Shown here: one piece after another, positions 8,815 through 16,897 of the stretch
How the letters are laid out: every line of letters begins with the position of its first letter
Position numbering within the stretch: position 1 is the first letter of the stretch
NCBI GenBank assembly: GCA_003151595.1
Contig: PLXW01000066.1
Span: 4,572 to 45,643, forward strand
Source of the DNA: Myxococcales bacterium
Lineage (GTDB): Bacteria; Myxococcota; Polyangia; Polyangiales; Polyangiaceae
Direction of reading: 5' to 3'
Length of the DNA: 41,072 nt
Program-made: the position numbers and the translations under genes
Notes under the pieces: model-generated
Told to the model about the DNA's origin: nothing
Seen by the model: the letters and a program-made list of their open reading frames with translations, nothing else
The model's database searches: none

Positions 8815-9393
8815 ATGGTCCGAGCTCAGCTTTCTCTCGCGTTCGTCGCGCTCGCGGCATCGTTGACGCTCGCCCCGAGCGCTGCCCTCGCCGACGACAC
8901 GATCAAGCGCCCCGGTGATCACCCGCAGTACGCCGTCGAGATCGAGCCGCACGTTCTCTTCGGCTGGGACAACCTCTTCCCCGGTGACAGCTACGGCCTC
9001 GGCGCCCGCTTCTCGATCCCGATCGTCGATCGCGGGTTCGTCCCGACGATCAACGACACGGTGGCCATCACCTTCGGCGCCGACCTCCTCCATTTCGAAG
9101 GGTGCTACGTCCCGCGCGCCTCATGCAGCGCGAACTTCCTCGTGCTCCCCGTGGCGATGCAGTGGAACTTCTACGTCGCTCACAACTGGAGCGTCTTCGG
9201 CGAGCCGGGGCTGTTCATCTACCACGGCTTTTTCGACGCGTGCCCGCCGGGCATCGTGTGCCTCTCGAACCCCCGCGAGACCGGCGTTCAGCCCGCGCTC
9301 TACGTCGGCGGTCGCTACCATTTCAACGACCACATCGCGCTGACCATGCGACTCGGGTTTCCAACCGTTTCGGTCGGCGTTTCATTCCTTTAG
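8815..9393 (+). CDS. Small outer-membrane beta-barrel protein
   Basis: The 192-residue product has a clear signal peptide cleaved after A-A-L-A (about residue 26). The mature part of about 166 residues is built of short amphipathic strands separated by turns, and it ends in V-S-V-G-V-S-F-L, consistent with an outer-membrane barrel of about eight strands. Four Cys residues occur in predicted loops (motifs G-C-Y-V-P-R-A-S-C and D-A-C-P-P-G-I-V-C) and may form disulfides. It follows the Crp-family gene by 36 bp and may be co-transcribed. It resembles the general OMP_b-brl type; I cannot assign a ligand or specific role. Confidence 0.75.
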   Translation: MVRAQLSLAFVALAASLTLAPSAALADDTIKRPGDHPQYAVEIEPHVLFGWDNLFPGDSYGLGARFSIPIVDRGFVPTINDTVAITFGADLLHFEGCYVPRASCSANFLVLPVAMQWNFYVAHNWSVFGEPGLFIYHGFFDACPPGIVCLSNPRETGVQPALYVGGRYHFNDHIALTMRLGFPTVSVGVSFL

Positions 9394-9461
9394 CCCGGCG
9401 CGCTGCATTACGCGCATTCGGGTGATGGCGCTGCGCGGACGCGCACCTTACAGTTAGGTCA

Positions 9462-10505
9462 ATGACCTTCGGCTCCATCGTCTTGGCCGCGCTCGGCTTG
9501 GCCGTCTTGATGGTCGTTCACGAAGGGGGGCACTACCTCGCGGCGCGCCGGTTCGGCATGCGCGTGGTGAAGTTCTCGATCGGGTTCGGTCCCACGCTCT
9601 ACAAGCATCAGCCGAAGGGGAGCCCGACCGTCTACCAAGTCGCGATCATCCCGTTCCTGGCCTACGTGCAGATCGCGGGGATGAACCCGTACGAGGACAA
9701 CGACCCGAAGGACAAGGGGAGCTACCTCAACGCGTCGCTGTGGGCGCGCATCGTCACCATCGCCGCCGGTCCCCTCACGAACTACTTCTTCGCGAGCGTC
9801 CTCTTTTTCATCGGGTTCCTCGTCGGCGGCAAGCCGCTCATCGACAGCACGTCGATGCGCGTGTCGGTCGTGCCGGACGGTCCCGCGGCGATCGCGCACA
9901 TCGTCGACGGCGACAAAGTGGTCGCCGTGAACGACGCGAAGATCGCCACGTGGGACGACCTGAAGAAGGCCGTGAGCTCGCACGCCGGTACTGCGATCGA
10001 CGTGACCATCGATCGCGACGGCACCGTCATCCACACGAAGGTGACGCCGGAGGCTGCGGGCGCGAAGGACGAAGGGAAGATCCTCATCGGTCCGTACGCG
10101 CGCATCGTTCCGGTCGGCGTCGTCGAAGCGGCCAAGATGTCGCTCATCGAGCCGCCCCGCTTCGTCTGGGAACAGCTCCGCGGTCTGGCGCGCACGATCA
10201 CCGGCAAGGAGAAGCCCGATTTCGCCGGGCCGGTGGGCATCACGCGCGAGATGGCCAAGGCGGTTCAGAGCGGACCGGGGCCGGCGTTCATTCTGCTCGG
10301 GATGCTCTCGGCGTACCTCGGCTGGTTCAACCTGCTGCCGGTGCCGGCGCTCGACGGAGGGCGGCTCATCTTCCTGTTCTTCGAAGCCATCGCGCGCCGG
10401 AAGCCGGACGCGAAGATCGAAGCGCAGGTTCACGCCGTCGGGTTGCTGATGATGCTCACGCTGATTCTGTGCGTCACGTACTTCGATATTTTCCCGAAGC
10501 ACTGA
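9462..10505 (+). CDS. rseP: RseP-type site-2 (M50) intramembrane zinc metalloprotease
   Basis: The 347-residue product begins with a membrane helix bearing the zinc motif H-E-G-G-H (His20, Glu21, His24). A second membrane segment follows (about 95-120), then a PDZ-like domain (about 125-190). The C-terminal helix carries N-L-L-P-V-P-A-L-D-G-G-R, where Asp298 is the third zinc ligand. Family members cut membrane-embedded anti-sigma factors and remnant signal peptides at the inner membrane. Escherichia coli RseP is about 450 residues with two PDZ domains; here there is room for only one, which is common outside gammaproteobacteria. No bamA, dxr or cdsA lies beside it, unlike the usual arrangement. 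It converges on a membrane-protein gene across an inverted repeat. Confidence 0.92.
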   Translation: MTFGSIVLAALGLAVLMVVHEGGHYLAARRFGMRVVKFSIGFGPTLYKHQPKGSPTVYQVAIIPFLAYVQIAGMNPYEDNDPKDKGSYLNASLWARIVTIAAGPLTNYFFASVLFFIGFLVGGKPLIDSTSMRVSVVPDGPAAIAHIVDGDKVVAVNDAKIATWDDLKKAVSSHAGTAIDVTIDRDGTVIHTKVTPEAAGAKDEGKILIGPYARIVPVGVVEAAKMSLIEPPRFVWEQLRGLARTITGKEKPDFAGPVGITREMAKAVQSGPGPAFILLGMLSAYLGWFNLLPVPALDGGRLIFLFFEAIARRKPDAKIEAQVHAVGLLMMLTLILCVTYFDIFPKH

Positions 10506-10543
10506 CGAGCGCACCCTCATCTCCGGCCCCCTCTTCCCGCGAA

Positions 10544-10640
10544 CCCTCACCCCCAGCCCCTCTCCCGCGAGGGGAGAGGGGAGGAGATCGAGACGTGCGC
10601 TCCCCTCTCCCTTTACGGGAGAGGGGCCGGGGGTGAGGGG
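10544..10640. repeat. Nested inverted repeat (two hairpins inside a larger palindrome)
   Basis: The left half starts CCCTCACCCCCAGCCCC and forms a hairpin with stem CCCCTCTCCC / GGGAGAGGGG around a short loop. The right half forms the same stem and ends GGGGCCGGGGGTGAGGG. The outer 24-nt arms match at 23 positions. The right half lies in the 3' end of the convergent membrane-protein gene and supplies its last codons and its TAA stop (10613-10615, in the hairpin loop). Repeats of this S-P-P-A-P-L-P-encoding type are scattered through many high-GC genomes. It may also act as a bidirectional terminator between rseP and its neighbour. Confidence 0.85.
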
Positions 10641-12385
10641 ACGCGGGCCGAGGCTGAGGGCACGCCTCGTCGCCGTCGCGAGTCCCAAACGAAGAACGCG
10701 GCGATGGCGATCGACGAGAGCGACGTCAGCCAGATGCCGAGCGTGAGGCCGTGCGGCCAGTAGTGGACGACGACGTGGCCCGAGCCGGCGGGGACGTCGA
10801 CCGCGAGGAGGTCCTCGTTGTACGCCGCGACCTCGCCGACGTTCGTGCGCCAGCCGTGGTCGTACGTGGTGTTGAGGAGGATGCGCGTGGGCTGGTGCGC
10901 CTGGACGTCGAAGCGGAACGAGTTCTGCGTTCGCACGACGTGATCGACGACGGCCTCGGCGGTGTTCTCCGCGTGTGCTTGCGGCACGTCGCCCAGCCAC
11001 ACGGGCGCGTCTTTGTGGAACGACCACTCGCCCCAGCACTCGGTCCGCGCCAGCCCTTGCGTCGGCTGATCGGTGAACTGCGCAAGCCCCGTCGCTGCGA
11101 TGTAGAGGCGCGGTGAGACCGCGATCTTGCTGTCCGACGGCGCGCCCGAGAAGCACGTCGAACCCCATTCGATGCCGACCGTGATGATGTCGCCCACGCC
11201 CACGAAGGCGATCACCAGCAGCGCCAGCCGGACGCTGTCGCGAACGCGAATCGAGCGGAAAACACGGCGAACGCGCTCACCGATGCGATCGACGGCGATG
11301 GCCGCGAAGACGGCGATGAACATCGTGACCGCGGCGTTGAAGCGCGACGGGACGCGCATCTCCTTGAACGGATAGAGGTGCGCCTTCAAGACGGTCCACG
11401 GCGCGTACTTGTCGGCGTGACCGAGCATCAACGCGAACGAGAACACCAGCAGCGCCACGAGCCACATGCTCTCGAGCCCGCCGACGAACACACCGATGAT
11501 CCCGAGCGCCAACACGAACGGCCCCACGTACGCCGCGAACTCGGGCCACACGTACTGCTGCCCGGGGACGACGCGCGAGTGGGTGCGCGAGACGAACATG
11601 TCCTTGATCGTCGTCCACTGGAGCGCGTCGGTCTCGTCGCCGAGCTCGCGCGTGTGCGAGCGGAGCTGATCGAGGACCGGGAGCGTGCGCGTCGCGCTGA
11701 GGCACAGTCCCACCACGGCGACGATCGCGCCGGCGCGCGCGATGAGGAGCAACCGCCGCGGAGGCCACGCGCGCGTCAGCGTCTCGGCGCCGAGGAGCAC
11801 GACCATGTGCGGGAGCGCGTACGTCGCCCCTTCGTGCATCTCCAGCGCGACCAGCATCCCCAGGCCGATCGCGAAGCGCACGTCCTTCTCGGCGCGCCGC
11901 CACAGAAAGAGACCGAGCGGCAAGTACGCGAACGCCACCCACGACAGGTGCCCGCCCGAGAGGTGCTGCTCGAAGTACCCGCAGAACGCCCAGACGCACG
12001 CCGCGAAGATCGACGCCGGCGCGCTCAGCAAGAGATCCTTGCGCGCGAAGAGCCACATCGAGACGAACGCCGCCAGCACGTGCGTGACGAACCAGAGCTC
12101 GATGGCGCGCGTGGCGCCGAACGGCAGGAAGATCCACATCGTCGGCGCGGCGCCGAGCCCTTCGGGGTTGTCCCAGAGCGGAACGCCGCCGCACTGGTAC
12201 GGGTTCCACAGCGGCAGCTCCCGCCAGTGCACCCACGACACGCGCGCCGCTTCGACGACCTCCTGGAAAAGGGGACCGTCGCCCGTCTGGTTGTGCGGGT
12301 ACGCCGAGAGCGCGGGCCACCATGCGTACGCGCTCAGCACCAGGCCGAGGAGAACGACGCCGAGCTCACTCCACCAGCGACGCAT
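10613..12385 (-). CDS. Polytopic membrane protein, YfhO-like (GT-C type)
   Basis: The 590-residue product starts at the ATG at 12385; a TTG one codon earlier is less likely. It has an N-terminal membrane anchor, then a first extracytoplasmic loop with the segment P-L-W-N-P-Y-Q-C-G-G-V-P-L-W-D-N-P, typical of the YfhO family. Roughly ten more membrane helices follow, then a C-terminal extracytoplasmic beta-rich domain (about 400-560) and one last helix. YfhO-type proteins are thought to transfer sugars from a polyprenyl-phosphate donor onto envelope polymers. The extreme C terminus (P-S-P-P-A-P-L-P) is encoded by the inverted repeat, suggesting the original stop was replaced when the repeat inserted. 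It lies 31 bp downstream of another polytopic membrane gene and is probably in one operon with it. Confidence 0.8.
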   Translation of the reverse strand: MRRWWSELGVVLLGLVLSAYAWWPALSAYPHNQTGDGPLFQEVVEAARVSWVHWRELPLWNPYQCGGVPLWDNPEGLGAAPTMWIFLPFGATRAIELWFVTHVLAAFVSMWLFARKDLLLSAPASIFAACVWAFCGYFEQHLSGGHLSWVAFAYLPLGLFLWRRAEKDVRFAIGLGMLVALEMHEGATYALPHMVVLLGAETLTRAWPPRRLLLIARAGAIVAVVGLCLSATRTLPVLDQLRSHTRELGDETDALQWTTIKDMFVSRTHSRVVPGQQYVWPEFAAYVGPFVLALGIIGVFVGGLESMWLVALLVFSFALMLGHADKYAPWTVLKAHLYPFKEMRVPSRFNAAVTMFIAVFAAIAVDRIGERVRRVFRSIRVRDSVRLALLVIAFVGVGDIITVGIEWGSTCFSGAPSDSKIAVSPRLYIAATGLAQFTDQPTQGLARTECWGEWSFHKDAPVWLGDVPQAHAENTAEAVVDHVVRTQNSFRFDVQAHQPTRILLNTTYDHGWRTNVGEVAAYNEDLLAVDVPAGSGHVVVHYWPHGLTLGIWLTSLSSIAIAAFFVWDSRRRRGVPSASARVPSPPAPLP

Positions 12386-12416
12386 CAACGGCCCCCGTCT
12401 AACACAAGGCCCGAGC

Positions 12417-14300
12417 TTAGCGAATCCCCGGGGTCAACCGGCGTTGCAGGAGCGCCGCGGCGCGGATGTCGAGGCTGTTGCAGATCGGGCGAGGGGAGGG
12501 AGCTCGCGCTTCGTCGCGCATCGCTTCCGGCATGTTCACCAGGCGCTCCATGCTCGCCAGGCGAATCCAGTTGCACGGGCGGCGCGGGCCGTAGCTCTCT
12601 GCTTCCGCACGGAGCGTCGTGATCTGGTCCCGCCCCGTCGGTCGCCACATGTCGACGAAGCTCCGGCGAGCGTGAGCGCCGAGGTCTTTCTGATCGGCCA
12701 GGTCGGGCGTGCTGAGCGCGGGAACCATCGAGACCGCGAACGCCGCGATCGCCACCGACGCGCGCAGCGGCCACGTCCACTTCCTCTCCTGCCACGGCGC
12801 GAACGCCGCCACCCCTCCGGCCACGAGCGCGCACGCCGCCGCGAAATACCAGAACGCGCCAGACGTCGCGCCGAACCACTCCAGCGCGTGATGCGGCACG
12901 AACCCCGCGAGCGCCATCGGCAGCGTGAGCTGCATCAGCGGGCGGGTGAACTCTTCGGGGATCGTGTTGAAGTGCATGCCGACGATCCCGATCGACACGA
13001 CGCTCGCCAGCGCCGCGCCTCCCGCCACTCCGCGAAGGATCGCGCGCCGCGCCGGCGAATCGGAGGCGACGGCTTCGAACGCGCACAGCGCTCCGTACGC
13101 GAAGAACGGCGGCGCCGCGCCGAGGTACCGCGGGCCGAGCGTCCACCCTCCGCGCCAGTTGATGGCCGCGCTCACGGTGGTCCACAAAGCGAACATCGTC
13201 AGCGTCCACGCGATCGTGGCGTCACGCCGCTGCGCGCGCTCGCGGAGGCTCCCGTAGCCGAGCACGATCGCGAACGGGATCGCCAGGAGCCCCAGCCACA
13301 TGAACGGGCTCGTGCCGAAGAAGCCGTACCCGCGGTCGAACGAGATCTTCCCGAAGACGTCCCAGTCGGGCTTGCCGATGCCGAAGTACCCTTGGTTCAA
13401 GAGGTGCGCGTACGCCGGGTTCTCGCTCATCTTGTGGCCGGGCGTGAACGGGCTCTTGAAGCATCGCCACTGGAAGTACATGAGCGCGAGCGCGTTCACG
13501 ATCCCGCCGAGGCCGAACATCGCCAGCCGCGTCGGCCGCCAGAAGGTGACGAGCGCGTAGAGGGAGAGGCACACCGAGACCGGGAGCGCGTGGTACTCGA
13601 GCAGCGTGGCCAGACCGGCGAAGAAGCCGGCGAGGAACGCGCGCGACAGGCGCCGCTGCTTCGGATCGAGCGGGTGCGCGGCGCGCTCGCCGGTCGTGAT
13701 CGCGAACGACGCGAACGCCGCGATCGCGAACGGCGCGTGGCTGGCGAACATGAGCGAGTAGCCGAGGTAGTTCGATCCCAGTCCGACGGCCGCGACGCAC
13801 GCCAGGCGCAACACGGGATCGGGGCTCGTTCCGCGGAGCCAGCGTTCGAGCCACACCAGGAACGCGAAGCACGGGAGCTGAATCGTGAAGAGGCGGAGAA
13901 AGCACGTCGTCGCCGTGAGCCAGGCGTCCTTCTGCTCTTGCGTCGAGGAGTCGGTCGCTTCGACGAGCCCCAGACGCGGCGCGATCTTTCGCAGCACCCA
14001 GTAGAACGGAACGCCCGCGTAGCTGACGGCCGGCGCCTTCACCGAAAACAGGTGCCGCGATCCGTCCGGCTCGGGGACGGAGGCCATGTCGTTCACCCAG
14101 CCGTACCGCGCGATGATGCCGTCGATCCGGAAGGTGTGAAACTCGACGATGGCCATCGTCTCGTACGTCCGGACGTTCTCGTTCGGGTTGTTGACCGTCG
14201 TGAAGAACGGATAGACGCCGACGTAGGCCACCAGCGCCAGCGCGAAGAACGCCACGACGATGCGCGGCGTCGCGGAGTCGTGCGGGGGCGCGAAACGCAT
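12417..14300 (-). CDS. Polytopic membrane protein, probable GT-C-type glycosyltransferase
   Basis: I place the start at the ATG at 14300 (MRFAPPHD), giving 627 residues, because the membrane anchor begins right after it. The frame continues 30 codons upstream to 14390, but that stretch is polar and overlaps the divergent promoter region. The protein has an N-terminal helix, a long first loop with acidic residues (about 30-110; F-R-I-D-G-I-I and S-V-K-A-P), roughly eleven further helices and a C-terminal polar tail. This fits the broad GT-C fold, in which loop-1 acidic residues bind a lipid-phosphate-sugar donor. I do not recognise a named subfamily. The downstream YfhO-like gene and the divergent DPM1-like GT2 support a role in lipid-linked sugar transfer. 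Confidence 0.75.
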   Translation of the reverse strand: MRFAPPHDSATPRIVVAFFALALVAYVGVYPFFTTVNNPNENVRTYETMAIVEFHTFRIDGIIARYGWVNDMASVPEPDGSRHLFSVKAPAVSYAGVPFYWVLRKIAPRLGLVEATDSSTQEQKDAWLTATTCFLRLFTIQLPCFAFLVWLERWLRGTSPDPVLRLACVAAVGLGSNYLGYSLMFASHAPFAIAAFASFAITTGERAAHPLDPKQRRLSRAFLAGFFAGLATLLEYHALPVSVCLSLYALVTFWRPTRLAMFGLGGIVNALALMYFQWRCFKSPFTPGHKMSENPAYAHLLNQGYFGIGKPDWDVFGKISFDRGYGFFGTSPFMWLGLLAIPFAIVLGYGSLRERAQRRDATIAWTLTMFALWTTVSAAINWRGGWTLGPRYLGAAPPFFAYGALCAFEAVASDSPARRAILRGVAGGAALASVVSIGIVGMHFNTIPEEFTRPLMQLTLPMALAGFVPHHALEWFGATSGAFWYFAAACALVAGGVAAFAPWQERKWTWPLRASVAIAAFAVSMVPALSTPDLADQKDLGAHARRSFVDMWRPTGRDQITTLRAEAESYGPRRPCNWIRLASMERLVNMPEAMRDEARAPSPRPICNSLDIRAAALLQRRLTPGIR

Positions 14301-14311
14301 GGTCAGTGGGC

Positions 14312-14354
14312 CAAACCAGACTGTTACTCGACCGGTTGCCACAAACCAAGCTGT
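14312..14354. promoter_or_regulatory. Pair of 13-bp direct repeats, 30 bp apart, in a divergent promoter region
   Basis: CAAACCAGACTGT at 14312-14324 and CAAACCAAGCTGT at 14342-14354 agree at 11 of 13 positions and are spaced exactly 30 bp, about three helical turns. They lie just upstream of the membrane gene that starts at 14300 and about 70-110 bp upstream of the GT2 start at 14426. They may be operator sites. This is a visual match only. Confidence 0.3.
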
Positions 14355-14425
14355 CAGGCGCAGGGAATTCCCGCGCGGCGCGACCGCCACGCCCCTCTCG
14401 TGCTACTCACCGAACCCACGCCGTC

Positions 14426-15403
14426 ATGCCGCGCCCGACGTTGAGCCTCGTCCTCCCGATCTACAACGAAGAGGCGGTGATCCCCGAGCTTCACGCGCGC
14501 CTGCAGGAGTTCCTCGGCAAACTCGCCCCGGTCGACGCCGAGGTGCTCTTCGTGAACGACGGCTCGCGCGACCGCTCGATGGAGCTGCTGCGTGGAATCG
14601 CCGCCGCTGAACCGCGGTACCGCATCCTGTCGTTCGCCCGGAACTTCGGTCACCAGACGGCGATCACGGCCGGCATCGACTTCGCCCGCGGCAAGGCCGT
14701 GGTCGTCATGGACGCCGATCTCCAGGACCCGCCCGAGGTCGTCCTGGCGATGGTGGCGAAGTGGCGCGAAGGGTTCGACGTCGTCTACGGCAAGCGCGGG
14801 TCGCGCGAGGGCGAGACGTTCTTCAAGCTGATCACCGCGAAGACGTTCTACCGCGTCTTCGCCGCGATGATCCCCATCGAGGTCCCGCTCGACACGGGCG
14901 ACTTCCGCTTGATGAGCCGCCGCGTCGTCATCGCCCTCCGCGAGCTGCGCGAGACGCACCGCTTCGTGCGCGGGATGGTCGCGTGGGTCGGCTTCAAGCA
15001 GACCGCGGTGCTCTACGATCGCCCCGGCCGCTTCGCCGGCGAGACGAAGTACCCGTTCCGCAAGATGCTCCGCTTCGCGATCGACGGCATCACGTCGTTC
15101 AGCGTCTTGCCGCTCCGGTTCGCGACGTACCTCGGCATGATCATCAGCATGGCCAGCGTTGGCATCGCCATCTGGGCGCTCGTCGCGCGCTTCGTGCTTC
15201 ACGCCACGGTCGCAGGCTGGACGGCGGAGGTCGTGATCTTCTCGCTGCTCGCGGCGGTGCAACTCTTGATGATCGGCATCCTCGGCGAGTACATCGGCCG
15301 CATCTACGAGCAGGTGAAGCAGCGCCCGCTGTACGTCGTGGGCGATCGCGTGAACCTGGGTCGCAAGCGCGACGACGACGAGCTCGAGGACGACGAGGCG
15401 TGA
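14426..15403 (+). CDS. GT2 glycosyltransferase, DPM1/GtrB-like polyprenyl-phosphate sugar synthase
   Basis: Starting at MPRPTLSLVLP, the product is 325 residues. An in-frame start 40 codons upstream (14306) would add a basic, unconserved tail and is not favoured. The GT-A domain shows the opening L-V-L-P-I-Y-N-E-E, VNDGSRD (about 43-49), RNFGHQTAI (about 72-80), the metal-binding D-A-D (96-98) followed by LQDPPE, and D-T-G-D-F-R-L (156-162). Two membrane helices follow (about 230-258 and 264-288), then the conserved G-E-Y-I-G-R-I-Y-E-Q-V-K. These are the hallmarks of synthases that load mannose, glucose or a similar sugar onto undecaprenyl phosphate on the cytoplasmic face. The product would be the donor for GT-C enzymes such as the divergent neighbours. 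Sugar identity is unknown. It ends 6 bp from the convergent M16 gene. Confidence 0.92.
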   Translation: MPRPTLSLVLPIYNEEAVIPELHARLQEFLGKLAPVDAEVLFVNDGSRDRSMELLRGIAAAEPRYRILSFARNFGHQTAITAGIDFARGKAVVVMDADLQDPPEVVLAMVAKWREGFDVVYGKRGSREGETFFKLITAKTFYRVFAAMIPIEVPLDTGDFRLMSRRVVIALRELRETHRFVRGMVAWVGFKQTAVLYDRPGRFAGETKYPFRKMLRFAIDGITSFSVLPLRFATYLGMIISMASVGIAIWALVARFVLHATVAGWTAEVVIFSLLAAVQLLMIGILGEYIGRIYEQVKQRPLYVVGDRVNLGRKRDDDELEDDEA

Positions 15404-15409
15404 TCCGCT

Positions 15410-16897
15410 CTAGGGTTTCGGGGTCATGGCCGGCGGCTCCAAGGTCTTCAGCGGCGTGGGCGCGGTGAGCTTCGTCGGCTTGGTGGTCACCGTCGGCGCT
15501 ACCGGCGTCGTCGTTGTCGGCGGCGCGGGCACGGCCGCACTCGCCGCCGTATCGCTCACGTCCGGAAGCGTCGGCACGATCGCCTTCGCGTCGCCCACGA
15601 CGACGATCGGCATGTGCGACGGATCGAGGTACGTGCGCGCGACGCGGAGGACGTCTTCCCTCGTGACGTGATCGACGGCGACGACGTCGCGCGGCCACGT
15701 GTCGAGCGGCAACCCCTCCTTGACGAGATCGCCGAGCGCATCGGCCGCCGCGGCGTTCGTCTCGCGGAACCGCGGATCGAGCGCTCGCCTCAGCGCCTTG
15801 GCGACCGCGAGCTCCAGATCGTCGACCGGCGCCGCGCGCAGCTGATCGATCACCGTGAACATCTCGCGGAGCGATTGCCCCGTGTGCCACGTCTCGACCT
15901 TCCCATCGACGACGATCTCTCCGCGCGTGCGATCGGATGTGGCGTGCGCGTGGAAGCCGTAGGTGTAGCCGTTGCGCTCTCGAAGGATCAGATCGAAGCG
16001 GTGCTCGAGCGCCGCGATGAGCACCTCGATGGCCGGACGATCCGGCGAGGTGCGCGGCACGCCGACAGCACCCATGGCGATCGACGACTCGGTGCTCCCG
16101 GGGCGATCGATCACCGTGAGCCCGCGCTTCGGCGCAGGCGTGGGAGACGCCGCGACCTTGGCCGCGGGCTTTGCGGCCGGCCGCGCGCCGCCGAGCCATG
16201 TTCGTGCCCCTTCGACGACCGCTTCGAGCGTCGTGTCGCCGACGACGACGAGCGTCACGTGGTCGGCCGAGAAGGCGCGCGCGAAATACTCTTCGAGCTG
16301 CACCGGCTGGATCGCCTCGGAGGCCGCGCGCGAAGCGGAGATGCCGTCGCGCAGGGGATCGCCCGCGGGATAGAGCGCCTCGTCGAGGCCGTGCATGGCG
16401 CTCCAGTGTCCGTCTTCGTGCTCGCGGAGCGCGGCGTCGCGCGCGTCCTTCACGTATGTCGCCTGGAACGACGCCTCGTTCGCCGTGTTCCACGCCAGCT
16501 CGATCGCGCGATCGAGCGCGGGCGCCAGGCACGCCACGCTCACCTGAACGCCGTCCCAGTCCGCGTGCACGCTTCGAAGCGCGCCGATCTCGTTGAACGA
16601 GTGCGCGAGATCGCTCTCGCCGCGCAACGCAGACTCCGCGGCGAGCTGCGCCACGCCCGGCCCCGCTTGAAACGCGCCGACGTCGCTGACGACCCGGACC
16701 GCGACGACCGGGAGCCCGCCATGGCGCTCGATGACGAGGACACGCACCCCGTTGGGGAGCTTGGCCTCGCGGATGGTCGGCGCCAGCGGACGATGGGACG
16801 CCGTGGGGAGAGGCGCGCTCGCGCGGAAGTCGTCGGCGCGCGCCGGGAGAGCGGCGACGGCGAGCGACAGCGCGAGAGAGAAGGCGACGCGCTTCAT
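15410..16897 (-). CDS. M16 peptidase homologue, R/Y-type partner subunit lacking HxxEH
   Basis: The 495-residue exported product has a signal peptide ending P-A-R-A (about residue 21). It has the two-domain M16 fold, but where zinc-binding HxxEH is expected it reads Gln84-Leu-Ala-Ala-Glu88, so it cannot bind zinc in the usual way. In the second domain it keeps L-R-E-R-N-G-Y-T-Y-G (Arg306, Tyr313), the R/Y pair that holds substrate in M16 enzymes. Pairs in which one protein carries HxxEH and the other R/Y are known as heterodimeric M16B peptidases. A Thr/Pro-rich tail follows from about residue 455. The ATG overlaps the stop of the upstream HxxEH gene (ATGA), so translational coupling and a 1:1 complex in the periplasm are likely. 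No membrane anchor is seen apart from the signal peptide. Confidence 0.9.
   Translation of the reverse strand: MKRVAFSLALSLAVAALPARADDFRASAPLPTASHRPLAPTIREAKLPNGVRVLVIERHGGLPVVAVRVVSDVGAFQAGPGVAQLAAESALRGESDLAHSFNEIGALRSVHADWDGVQVSVACLAPALDRAIELAWNTANEASFQATYVKDARDAALREHEDGHWSAMHGLDEALYPAGDPLRDGISASRAASEAIQPVQLEEYFARAFSADHVTLVVVGDTTLEAVVEGARTWLGGARPAAKPAAKVAASPTPAPKRGLTVIDRPGSTESSIAMGAVGVPRTSPDRPAIEVLIAALEHRFDLILRERNGYTYGFHAHATSDRTRGEIVVDGKVETWHTGQSLREMFTVIDQLRAAPVDDLELAVAKALRRALDPRFRETNAAAADALGDLVKEGLPLDTWPRDVVAVDHVTREDVLRVARTYLDPSHMPIVVVGDAKAIVPTLPDVSDTAASAAVPAPPTTTTPVAPTVTTKPTKLTAPTPLKTLEPPAMTPKP

Noticed and set aside
9459..11168. Minus-strand open frame of about 569 codons
   Set aside because: Antisense to rseP at one end and out of frame within the YfhO-like gene at the other. 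It also reads through the inverted repeat; no domain.
11685..14444. Plus-strand open frame of about 919 codons
   Set aside because: Antisense to the two membrane-protein genes, which have clear helices. It is Arg-rich with no domain, so it is a compositional shadow.
15410..16897. Counting the second M16 protein as an independent active peptidase
   Set aside because: The zinc motif positions are Gln, Ala and Glu instead of His, Glu and His, so it cannot be catalytic alone.
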